Below, one piece after another: positions 1 to 4,835 of a DNA stretch of 7,934 nt. The position numbers and the translations under genes are program-made. Position 1 is the stretch's first letter. Each line of letters begins with the position of its first letter. Under the pieces are notes generated by a model, which made no database searches, was not told the origin of the DNA, and was given only the letters and a program-made list of their open reading frames with translations. Source of the stretch: SIG636 sp045592105 (lineage in GTDB: Bacteria > Bacillota > Clostridia > Oscillospirales > CAG-382); NCBI GenBank assembly GCA_045592105.1, contig JAZNUB010000047.1, positions 1 through 7,934 on the forward strand. The letters run 5' to 3'.

Positions 1-1
1 A

Positions 2-59
2 TTGTTGTATAATTATCTCGCTTTCTTGTAGGTTTTTTCGCAATTAAATTATACAACAA
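2..59. repeat. 13-bp perfect inverted repeat with 32-nt loop
   Basis: TTGTTGTATAATT at 2-14 is exactly complementary to AATTATACAACAA at 47-59. The arms are AT-rich and end just before the terminator hairpin at 63-102. The repeat could be part of the 3' end of a gene lying upstream of the window, an operator, or the edge of a small mobile element. The sequence shows only the symmetry, so the role is unknown. Confidence 0.6.
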
Positions 60-62
60 AGC

Positions 63-109
63 AAGCGGTTGTTCAATGCCTTTCGGCTTAGAACAACCGC
101 TTTTTCTTT
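63..109. terminator. Rho-independent terminator, probably bidirectional
   Basis: AAGCGGTTGTTC (63-74) pairs perfectly with GAACAACCGCTT (91-102), a 12-bp stem with a 16-nt loop that contains a minor GCC/GGC pairing. On the plus strand the stem runs into TTTTTCTTTA, a good U-tract, so it can end transcription entering from the left. On the minus strand it lies about 55 bp past the stop of the gene at 158-595 and is followed by the weaker tail CTTTGTTG. It probably insulates both sides. Confidence 0.8.
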
Positions 110-117
110 ACTTTCGA

Positions 118-136
118 GCTGTCTTAATGAGACAGC
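118..136. repeat. Small hairpin with GCTGTCT/AGACAGC arms
   Basis: GCTGTCT (118-124) and AGACAGC (130-136) form a 7-bp perfect stem with the 5-nt loop TAATG. The flank continues as CTCATAGC (137-144). The same words, GCTGTCTCA and GCTATGAG, form the ends of the MITE-like element at the right edge of the window. This spot may therefore be a decayed end of the same repeat family, but the match is short. Confidence 0.45.
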
Positions 137-157
137 CTCATAGCTTTTAGATAACTG

Positions 158-595
158 TTATTCGGCAAATACAGCGGCTTCTTCCTCCTCAACCGTTGGC
201 TGGAGGATATCTGCCTCATCTTCGGCAGTCGCCTCGTCCTCAACAACGCTGATAACCCCATCAGCCGCTTTTTTAGCAAAGCATTTAACCTTGCCTGCAA
301 CCTCTTCACAAACGAGCTTTGCGTTTTCAATAAGCTGCTCGCCATCAACGGAATAGGTTTTACCGCCGGCCTTAACCTTGCACTTGCCTGCGGTTATGCC
401 GGGGATAACTGCGCTGAAATCACTTTCCTTCCCATCCCTTGCGGGGGAATAGGACAAACGCACGGCAACGCTGTTTGTGGTTATTCTTTTAAGCTTCTTA
501 TCGTCGTCTTTATCAATATCAACTTTGTAAGGAACGAAAAGTGCCGCTAAGGCAGCAACCTTAACCCATGTTGGTATAAGCTTTTTCTTTGCCAT
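158..595 (-). CDS. Small membrane-anchored acidic protein, function unknown
   Basis: This 145-residue protein starts at ATG 595-593, preceded by AAAGGGG about 8 nt away, and ends at the TAA at 160-158. I do not recognise the family. The N-terminus is basic (MAKKK) and is followed by one short hydrophobic segment (about residues 10-22), which could be a membrane anchor or uncleaved signal. A charged stretch with KVDIDKDDDKK follows. The middle (about 40-110) looks like a small beta-rich domain with Cys72, Cys96 and Cys105. The last 25 residues are strongly acidic, including EEEE at 136-139. It is transcribed divergently from queT, from its own strong promoter, so it is probably well expressed and functionally separate. 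Codon use looks like that of the neighbours. The coding call is supported by promoter, SD, length and terminator. Confidence 0.8.
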   Translation of the reverse strand: MAKKKLIPTWVKVAALAALFVPYKVDIDKDDDKKLKRITTNSVAVRLSYSPARDGKESDFSAVIPGITAGKCKVKAGGKTYSVDGEQLIENAKLVCEEVAGKVKCFAKKAADGVISVVEDEATAEDEADILQPTVEEEEAAVFAE

Positions 596-633
596 ACCTT
601 ATTCCCCTTTCAAACATAAATTGTTCATAATAC

Positions 634-662
634 AGTATAACATCACAAAGCACTTTTTTCAA
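634..662 (-). promoter_or_regulatory. Sigma-A promoter for the minus-strand gene at 158-595
   Basis: Read on the minus strand, the -35 is TTGAAA (662-657), the spacer is exactly 17 bp, and the -10 is TATACT (639-634). Transcription would begin near 627, giving a leader of about 30 nt. The promoter lies back to back with the queT promoter, with an AT tract (666-678) between the two -35 boxes that could serve as a shared UP element. Confidence 0.8.
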
Positions 663-680
663 GCGTTTTTTTAAAAAACA

Positions 681-709
681 TTGACTGTGCGGTAAGTAAA
701 TGCTATAAT
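681..709 (+). promoter_or_regulatory. Sigma-A promoter of queT
   Basis: TTGACT (681-686), a 17-bp spacer and a perfect TATAAT (704-709) preceded by TGC. An A/T tract lies just upstream of the -35. The predicted start near G716/G717 places the preQ1 riboswitch at the very 5' end of the transcript. Confidence 0.88.
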
Positions 710-724
710 CCCCTTGGGTATACC

Positions 725-766
725 GGTGAGTTCGTAACCATCCTCACCTAAAACAAAACTAAGGAG
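725..766 (+). promoter_or_regulatory. preQ1-I riboswitch, likely translational
   Basis: GGTGAG (725-730) pairs with CTCACC (743-748) to form stem P1. The 12-nt loop TTCGTAACCATC holds the GTAAC element. An A-rich tail (750-762) then leads into CTAAGGAG. This is the compact hairpin-plus-tail layout of class I preQ1 riboswitches and closely resembles the Thermoanaerobacter tengcongensis version (loop GUAAC, tail ACAAAAC-AAGG). By analogy C738 would pair with preQ1, with A758 in the pocket, and G734 would pair with C759 to close the pseudoknot. The tail contains the ribosome site AAGGAG (761-766), 6 nt before the ATG, and no terminator follows. Ligand binding is therefore expected to hide the SD and switch off queT. 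These pairings are modelled, not measured. Confidence 0.9.
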
Positions 767-772
767 CAAAAT

Positions 773-1258
773 ATGAAAAAAACAAGGTTTGTTACAAACG
801 CGGCAATCATCGCCGCACTTTACGTGGTATTAAGCTATGTGGCGCACACCTTTAATCTTGCAAGCGGTGCGGTACAGGTTAGGCTATCGGAGGTGCTTAC
901 GGTGTTGCCTTTTTTTACGGGCGCGGCAGTGCCGGGGCTTACCGTTGGCTGCCTTATAAGCAACATTTTGATGGGCTGCCATATATGGGATGTGGTGTTT
1001 GGCACTATAGCAACGCTTATCGGCGCGGCAGGCACCTATCTTTTAAGGAAAAAAAGCATTTATTTTGCTTGCGTGCCGCCGATAGCCGCAAACACCTTGA
1101 TAATACCGTTTGTGCTTGTTAAGGTGTATGGTGAAGGTGCGCCCTTGCCGCTTCTTGCGCTAAGCGTATTTATAGGCGAGCTAATCGCTTGCGGCTTTTT
1201 GGGCACCGCTTTGTGCGCCCTTCTTAAAAAGCGCGGCAAGGATATTTTTAACCGTTAA
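773..1258 (+). CDS. queT: QueT family ECF transporter S component (queuosine precursor uptake)
   Basis: This 161-residue integral membrane protein starts at ATG 773, 6 nt after AAGGAG. QueT proteins are the substrate-binding subunits of energy-coupling-factor transporters and import a queuosine precursor (preQ1 or preQ0 type). They need the shared EcfA/EcfA'/EcfT module, which is not in this window. The family signature is visible: QVRLSEVLTVLPFF at 35-48, the GCLISNI region at 59-65, DVVFGTIATLIG at 73-84, and a final GELIACGFLG helix at 135-144. About five to six membrane segments are predicted, with a short basic C-terminus. The length is normal for the family. The preQ1-I riboswitch directly upstream independently supports the substrate assignment. 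The gene appears monocistronic, because the next gene has its own promoter after a 201-bp gap. Confidence 0.93.
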   Translation: MKKTRFVTNAAIIAALYVVLSYVAHTFNLASGAVQVRLSEVLTVLPFFTGAAVPGLTVGCLISNILMGCHIWDVVFGTIATLIGAAGTYLLRKKSIYFACVPPIAANTLIIPFVLVKVYGEGAPLPLLALSVFIGELIACGFLGTALCALLKKRGKDIFNR

Positions 1259-1268
1259 GCGGCTTGGT

Positions 1269-1295
1269 GCAAACAACGCTGTATTTGCCGTTTTT
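1269..1295 (+). terminator. Weak candidate terminator after queT
   Basis: GCAAA (1269-1273) pairs with TTTGC (1284-1288) around a 10-nt loop, followed by CG and TTTTT. A competing structure pairs TGCCGTTTT (1286-1294) with AAAACGGCA (1352-1360) over a 57-nt loop and ends in CTTTTT. Neither is a textbook terminator. One of them probably ends the queT transcript, but which one cannot be told by eye. The rest of the 1259-1459 gap holds a 12-bp palindrome, ATATAATTATAT (1316-1327), and the antiporter promoter. Confidence 0.35.
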
Positions 1296-1393
1296 GCTTT
1301 CGGTTACACTCCTCTATATAATTATATGTTAAATGAAGCAAATATGCAAGGAAAACGGCACTTTTTACGTCAATATTCTATCTATTATTGATA

Positions 1394-1422
1394 TTGACTA
1401 TTTTGTTTTGCGGTGCTATAAT
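1394..1422 (+). promoter_or_regulatory. Sigma-A promoter of the cation:proton antiporter gene
   Basis: TTGACT (1394-1399), a 17-bp spacer, and TATAAT (1417-1422) preceded by TGC. The core is the same as the queT promoter, including the CC after the -10. The expected start is near 1429, leaving a leader of about 30 nt. CGGTG (1411-1415) and CACCG (1427-1431) form a small inverted repeat around the -10 box, which may be an operator or chance. Confidence 0.87.
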
Positions 1423-1459
1423 CCAACACCGAGAATTATAATTATGAAAGTGTGATAAT

Positions 1460-2770
1460 ATGGAAGCATTATTGAACAGCCTTAGCGAGGCAAGCGTGCT
1501 TTTAAGCGTTGGTATAGCGCTAAGTGCAGGCTTGCTTTTGTCCAGAGTAGTTAAAAAGTTTGGTATGCCTGCCGTAACGGGCTATCTTATTGCGGGTATC
1601 CTGGTTGGCCCCTTTTGCTTAGGAAACTTAGGCATTGAGGGTATTGGCTTTACCTCGCTTGAAAATGCGGAGCAGTACGGTATTTTATCCGATTTGGCGT
1701 TGGGCTTTATTGCGTTTGCAATTGGTAACGAGTTTAGGCTTAAGGATCTTAAGGAAACGGGTAAGGCGGCAGTTGTTATAGGTATATTTCAGGCGTTGAC
1801 CGCTACCTTGGTTGTGGATGGTGCGCTTATTGCGCTTCACTATATTATGGGCGGCTCGATAACGCTTCCCGTTGCCATAACGCTTGGCGCGATAGCTACC
1901 GCAACCGCACCTGCGGCAACCTTGATGGTTGTTAAGCAGTACAAGGCAAAGGGTAAGCTTACAAGCCTTTTGCTCCCCATCGTTGCGTTGGACGATGCTG
2001 TGGGCCTTATGGTGTTTGCGGCTTCTTTCGGTATAGCGCGCGCTATGCAAAGCGGCTCTGCAGGTATCGCTTCCATAGTGGTTGAGCCTATTGTGGAGAT
2101 AGTTGGCTCTTTGGTTTTGGGCTTCGTTTTGGGGCTTGTTCTTTCTTGGGCGGAAAGGATGTTTACCTCCGGCAGTAAAAGGCTGTGTCTTGCAGTTACG
2201 ATGGTAACCATTACCGTTGCTTTGTCTATGCTTAAGTTTGAGGTGGGCGGTATCCACGTTGGCTTCTCCTCCTTGCTTGTTTGTATGATGCTTGGCACGG
2301 TTTTCTGCAATATTTGCGATTTCTCTGCCGATATTATGGATAGGGCAGATAAATGGACTATGCCGATATATATTTTATTCTTCGTTTTAAGCGGTGCCGA
2401 GCTGGATCTTGGTATACTTAAAAACGGCGCAGTAGTGCTGATAGGCGTTGTTTACATAATCTTCCGTTCCATTGGTAAATACGGCGGTGCTTATATAAGC
2501 GCAAAAGCGATGAAGCTTGATAAAAAGGTAACCAACAACCTTGGTATAACGCTTTTGCCGCAGGCAGGCGTTGCGCTTGGTATGTGTATGACCGCGGCGG
2601 CAAAGCTTGGGCAGGACGGTGAAACCATCCGTAACATAGTGCTTTTCGGCGTGCTTATCTACGAGCTTGTTGGCCCCACGCTTACAAAGGGCGCACTTAT
2701 GCGCGCAGGGGATATCAGCCCCCGCCCCACAACTCCGCACGATAAATCCGAAAGAAAGAAAGCAAAATAA
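1460..2770 (+). CDS. CPA2-type cation:proton antiporter (Na_H_Exchanger family)
   Basis: This 436-residue membrane protein is predicted to exchange Na+ or K+ for H+ across the cytoplasmic membrane, for pH or salt homeostasis. It has roughly 12-13 hydrophobic helices. Motifs typical of the CPA2/KefB-GerN group are visible: TGYLIAGILVGP at 40-51, the unwound-helix stretch ATATAPAAT at 145-153, the ion-binding DD pair (Asp178-Asp179 in ALDDAVGL), Arg336 in the FRSIGK segment, and PQAGVALGM at 367-375. The short charged tail after about 415 carries no TrkA-N or TrkA-C domain, so it is the pore part only. The start is ATG 1460. Its SD is poor (AAAG about 9 nt upstream), and a 3-codon ORF ends 4 nt before it. 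The gene has its own promoter and probably continues into the small membrane protein gene downstream. The exact ion cannot be read from sequence. Confidence 0.9.
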   Translation: MEALLNSLSEASVLLSVGIALSAGLLLSRVVKKFGMPAVTGYLIAGILVGPFCLGNLGIEGIGFTSLENAEQYGILSDLALGFIAFAIGNEFRLKDLKETGKAAVVIGIFQALTATLVVDGALIALHYIMGGSITLPVAITLGAIATATAPAATLMVVKQYKAKGKLTSLLLPIVALDDAVGLMVFAASFGIARAMQSGSAGIASIVVEPIVEIVGSLVLGFVLGLVLSWAERMFTSGSKRLCLAVTMVTITVALSMLKFEVGGIHVGFSSLLVCMMLGTVFCNICDFSADIMDRADKWTMPIYILFFVLSGAELDLGILKNGAVVLIGVVYIIFRSIGKYGGAYISAKAMKLDKKVTNNLGITLLPQAGVALGMCMTAAAKLGQDGETIRNIVLFGVLIYELVGPTLTKGALMRAGDISPRPTTPHDKSERKKAK

Positions 2771-2790
2771 TATAAATGTCCGTTTTATTT

Positions 2791-2841
2791 CCCAAAGTGT
2801 ATGGCATACTGCTAATGCGAAAAGCAAATTACACTTTTGGG
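2791..2841 (+). promoter_or_regulatory. Hairpin that can mask the ribosome site of the next gene
   Basis: CCCAAAGTGTA (2791-2801) pairs with TACACTTTTGGG (2830-2841) with a single extra T as a bulge. The terminal GGG is the first half of the SD GGGAGG (2839-2844) of the gene starting at 2852. No U-tract follows, so it does not look like a terminator. It could dampen or condition translation of the downstream gene. The structure is seen in the sequence; the regulatory role is inferred. Confidence 0.5.
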
Positions 2842-2851
2842 AGGTAAAAAG

Positions 2852-3175
2852 ATGTTTTATTGTATATTAACAGGGTTTGCGGCTTTGCTTATAAGCGGCA
2901 AGGTATGGCTAAGCCTTATTGCTATGGTGCTTGCGTGGCTTGTATTAACCGTTGTAAAGGGCTACGCTGAGGACAGCGTTAAAAAGCGCGGCGGTATAGA
3001 AAGCGCATCTGTTTTAGACTGCGTTAGCTATAAGGACAAGGGCGGTGTTATCGACCCCACCTATACGGAGTATACGGTGCTTGTGAGATACCGCAACGGT
3101 GAAAAGGCGCGCTATGTTTTAAACGGTAATCAGGCATTTTTTAAGGTGCTTAAGCCGTATATCATCGGTATTTAA
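2852..3175 (+). CDS. Small membrane protein with C-terminal soluble domain, function unknown
   Basis: This 107-residue protein starts at ATG 2852, 7 nt after GGGAGG (2839-2844). An in-frame TTG at 2837 would lie before or within the SD and was not used. Residues 1-36 are almost wholly hydrophobic and could form one long or two closely spaced membrane helices. A basic and acidic linker follows (AEDSVKKRGG at 39-48). The C-terminal 55 residues alternate in a beta-strand pattern (SASVLDCVSY, YTEYTVLVRYRNG, ARYVLNG), suggesting a small beta domain on one face of the membrane. I do not recognise the family. It lies 81 bp after the antiporter with no clear promoter between, so the two are probably co-transcribed. 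A role linked to the antiporter is possible but unproven. Confidence 0.75.
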   Translation: MFYCILTGFAALLISGKVWLSLIAMVLAWLVLTVVKGYAEDSVKKRGGIESASVLDCVSYKDKGGVIDPTYTEYTVLVRYRNGEKARYVLNGNQAFFKVLKPYIIGI

Positions 3176-3185
3176 AACAAATTAG

Positions 3186-3214
3186 TTGCAAAAGCTTTTC
3201 CCGTGTGGTATTCT
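3186..3214 (+). promoter_or_regulatory. Candidate promoter of the WYL regulator gene
   Basis: TTGCAA (3186-3191), a 17-bp spacer and TATTCT (3209-3214), with TGG before the -10 giving an extended -10. Each box matches 4 of 6 consensus bases. Both boxes fall inside the large palindrome at 3188-3236, so an operator for autoregulation is plausible. The transcript would begin near 3221, about 37 nt before the ATG. Confidence 0.45.
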
Positions 3215-3236
3215 ACACACAGGAAAAGCTTTTTGC
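3188..3236 (+). terminator. Long hairpin: terminator of the antiporter operon and/or WYL operator
   Basis: GCAAAAGCTTTTCC (3188-3201) pairs with GGAAAAGCTTTTTGC (3222-3236), one T bulged. Inside it GTGTGG (3203-3208) can pair with CTACAC (3213-3218), including one G-T pair. The T-run 3230-3234 could serve as the tail of a terminator formed by the inner stem, ending the transcript of the gene that stops at 3175. The structure ends only 21 nt before the regulator's ATG and overlaps a candidate promoter, so it may instead, or also, be a binding site for that regulator. Confidence 0.65.
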
Positions 3237-3257
3237 GTATGGAGGGAGGTATCAGAT

Positions 3258-4244
3258 ATGCCTAAAAATTCAGGTCAAAAGCTAAGAATATTGTATGTGC
3301 TTAAGGCTTTGTGGGAAAAAACGGACGAGGAGCACGGTATAACCACCACACAGCTTGTTGAATATTTGGAGTCTTTAGGTCTACCGGTTGATAGGAAAAC
3401 GCTATACGACGATTTAGAGCAGCTAAAGCTTTTTGGGTTTGATATAGAAACCGTGCGTGGCAGGGAAGGCGGAAGCAAGCTTATTTCAAGGGATTTTGAG
3501 CTTTCGGAGCTGGTTTTGCTTGCAGATGCCGTGCAAAGCAGCAGGTTTATAACGGAGAAGAAAAGCGCGGCGCTTATTGATAAGCTTGCGTCGTTGTCAA
3601 GCGTTTACGATGCAAAGCGTATAGGGCGGCAGGTACACGTTTCCGGCAGGATAAAAAGCATGGAGGAAACCATATTTTATAACGTGGACGCGATACATAC
3701 CGCTATAAGCGAGGATAAGCAGATAACCTTCACGTATTTTGATTGGAACGAAAACAAGCAGAAGGTGGAGCGCCACGGCGGTGCGCGGTACAGGGTTAGC
3801 CCGCACGCGCTTTGTTGGGATGATGAAAACTACTACCTTGTTGCATACGATGCCGCGGCAGGCGCAATAAAGCACTATCGCGTTGATAAAATGAGCCGTA
3901 TAGAGCAAGCGGACGAAAAAAGGGCAGGGCAAAGCCTTGCGGCGGGCTTTGATATAGGCGCGTATTCGGGCAAGCTGTTCGGTATGTTTAACGGCAGGGA
4001 AAGCCACGTAACCTTGCGCTGTAAAAACAGCCGCGCGGGCGTTATAATAGACCGTTTCGGCAAATCCGTGCCGTTTCGCAAGGTGGATAGCGAGCATTTT
4101 GAGCTTACGGTTAAGGTTATGCTAAGCAGCCATTTTTACACCTGGCTTATGAATTTCGGAGCGGATATAGTTATAGTAAGCCCCAATTTTGCAATAGAGG
4201 AGCTTAAGGAAACCGCAAAGCAAGCTCTTGCCGCTTACGATTAA
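3258..4244 (+). CDS. WYL-domain transcriptional regulator
   Basis: This 328-residue cytoplasmic DNA-binding protein starts at ATG 3258, 8 nt after the very strong SD GGAGGGAGG (3241-3249). The reading frame stays open upstream to 3186, but that stretch is the hairpin/promoter region. It has the three-part WYL layout. A winged helix-turn-helix covers about residues 7-65 (LRILYVLKALW, TTTQLVEYLESLGLPV, DRKTLYDDLEQL). The WYL ligand-sensing domain covers about 143-215, with the core CWDDENYYLVAYD at 186-198 and HYRVDKM at 206-212. A WCX C-terminal domain runs from about 250 to 325. WYL proteins often sense small ligands or nucleotides and control nearby genes; some are activators. The likely targets here are itself, the 104-aa gene and the GH20 gene. 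The ligand is unknown. The stop codon overlaps an AAGGAG site that begins the repeated gene start at 4243. Confidence 0.9.
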   Translation: MPKNSGQKLRILYVLKALWEKTDEEHGITTTQLVEYLESLGLPVDRKTLYDDLEQLKLFGFDIETVRGREGGSKLISRDFELSELVLLADAVQSSRFITEKKSAALIDKLASLSSVYDAKRIGRQVHVSGRIKSMEETIFYNVDAIHTAISEDKQITFTYFDWNENKQKVERHGGARYRVSPHALCWDDENYYLVAYDAAAGAIKHYRVDKMSRIEQADEKRAGQSLAAGFDIGAYSGKLFGMFNGRESHVTLRCKNSRAGVIIDRFGKSVPFRKVDSEHFELTVKVMLSSHFYTWLMNFGADIVIVSPNFAIEELKETAKQALAAYD

Positions 4245-4315
4245 GGAGTACACAGTATGATAGGCTGTGGTCATTGGCTCAAGATTCCACTCCTTTAGCT
4301 TTCTGGAGAGTTAAG
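4243..4315 (+). pseudogene. Repeated GH20 gene start, now a 13-codon micro-ORF; possible remnant
   Basis: AAGGAG (4243-4248), overlapping the WYL stop codon, lies 8 nt before ATG 4257. The frame reads MIGCGHWLKIPLL and stops at TAG 4296-4298. Positions 4243-4266 match 4812-4835, the SD and first codons of the GH20 gene, at 22 of 24 bases (ACAC-GTATGATAGGCT shared). Further on, 4294-4311 reads FSFLES in another frame, loosely resembling FKLTES at residues 4-9 of the enzyme. That would fit a decayed copy with a 28-bp insertion. AAGGAGT (4243-4249) can also pair with ACTCCTT (4289-4295), masking the ribosome site. It may be a dead fragment, a translated leader peptide, or a recombination scar. 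Confidence 0.5.
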
Positions 4316-4359
4316 TATATAGTGCTTTACATAGATAAAAATTAGAAAGGAAAAACATT

Positions 4360-4674
4360 ATGAAAAAATTATTCGATGAGCTTCCGCTGGAGAAGGATGC
4401 GGCTGAGAACGAGTGGATAACAAACAGGGATACCGTGGATTCCGTTGCCAACGCTCAGCTTGATAACGAGATAATACATATTGATGGTGAGTATGCGTTA
4501 GTGCTATGCACGGATAACACTTTGGCGTACACCGTACAGCCCGAAGGCACGGCAGAGATAGGTGACCCCGCTTTTGCGGCAAGCCTTAAGGACTTTGCAA
4601 ATCTGCCGGAGGACGTGCAGGACAGGCTTATTACGGGCTACAGAAAGCAGCGTGAAGATATGGGAACGGTGTAA
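4360..4674 (+). CDS. Small acidic soluble protein, function unknown
   Basis: This 104-residue protein starts at ATG 4360, 9 nt after GAAAGG (4345-4350). I do not recognise it. It has no signal peptide, membrane segment or cysteine cluster; the single Cys is residue 50. The N-terminal 30 residues are acidic (LFDELPLEKDAAENEW). The middle, about 36-60, looks like two or three beta strands (NEIIHIDGEYALVLCTDNTLAYTV in two pieces). The last 30 residues suggest a helix (PEDVQDRLITGYRKQRED). It lies 115 bp after the WYL gene and 151 bp before the GH20 gene, between the two copies of the repeated gene start, so it may have arrived by insertion. No clear promoter is seen upstream. Base composition and codon use are like the neighbours, which argues against very recent transfer. 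Confidence 0.7.
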   Translation: MKKLFDELPLEKDAAENEWITNRDTVDSVANAQLDNEIIHIDGEYALVLCTDNTLAYTVQPEGTAEIGDPAFAASLKDFANLPEDVQDRLITGYRKQREDMGTV

Positions 4675-4709
4675 AACCCTACGCAATGCACAAGCTCGTA
4701 TTTTGTTTC

Positions 4710-4748
4710 TACCGTTGGGGTAACAACGTTTGATGTAGTAAAACGGTA
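4710..4748 (+). repeat. Inverted repeat in the GH20 leader
   Basis: TACCGTT (4710-4716) and AACGGTA (4742-4748) are perfect 7-bp arms separated by 25 nt. They lie in the 151-bp gap upstream of the GH20 gene. GTTG (4714-4717) can alternatively pair with CAAC (4724-4727). No U-tract follows. A TATATA at 4747-4752 has no convincing -35. The repeat could be an operator or an RNA fold; nothing else recognisable lies in this gap. Confidence 0.35.
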
Positions 4749-4811
4749 TATACAAAACCAAGAAATAAGCCAAAGGGAAAAACAAAGGTATAAAAAAGCC
4801 TTTAAATCCGG

Positions 4812-4835
4812 AAGGAGGACACGGTATGATAGGCT
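4812..4835 (+). repeat. Second copy of the repeated SD/start segment (functional one)
   Basis: This is the ribosome site and first codons of the GH20 gene (AAGGAGGACACGGT then ATGATAGGCT). It matches 4243-4266 at 22 of 24 positions in direct orientation. The differences are T/G at 4249/4818 and A/G at 4254/4823. Even discounting the shared SD and ATG, 13 of the remaining 15 positions agree, which is unlikely by chance. Confidence 0.7.

Noticed and set aside
1286..1366. Long-loop hairpin (TGCCGTTTT / AAAACGGCA) as the main queT terminator
   Set aside because: The arms are perfect and a T5 follows, but the 57-nt loop makes it a poor intrinsic terminator. It is kept only as an alternative in the entry at 1269-1295.
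1685..2310. Two minus-strand open frames opposite the antiporter
   Set aside because: The antiporter frame shows clear family motifs throughout. The antisense translations lack any motif and have no ribosome site.
3186..3257. N-terminal extension of the WYL regulator from a TTG at 3186
   Set aside because: The extension overlaps the hairpin and promoter, and the strong GGAGGGAGG site is placed for ATG 3258, where the conserved winged-helix domain begins.
4711..4760. Promoter directly upstream of the GH20 gene using TATATA at 4747-4752
   Set aside because: No acceptable -35 box lies 16-18 bp upstream. The gene may depend on read-through or an activator such as the WYL protein.
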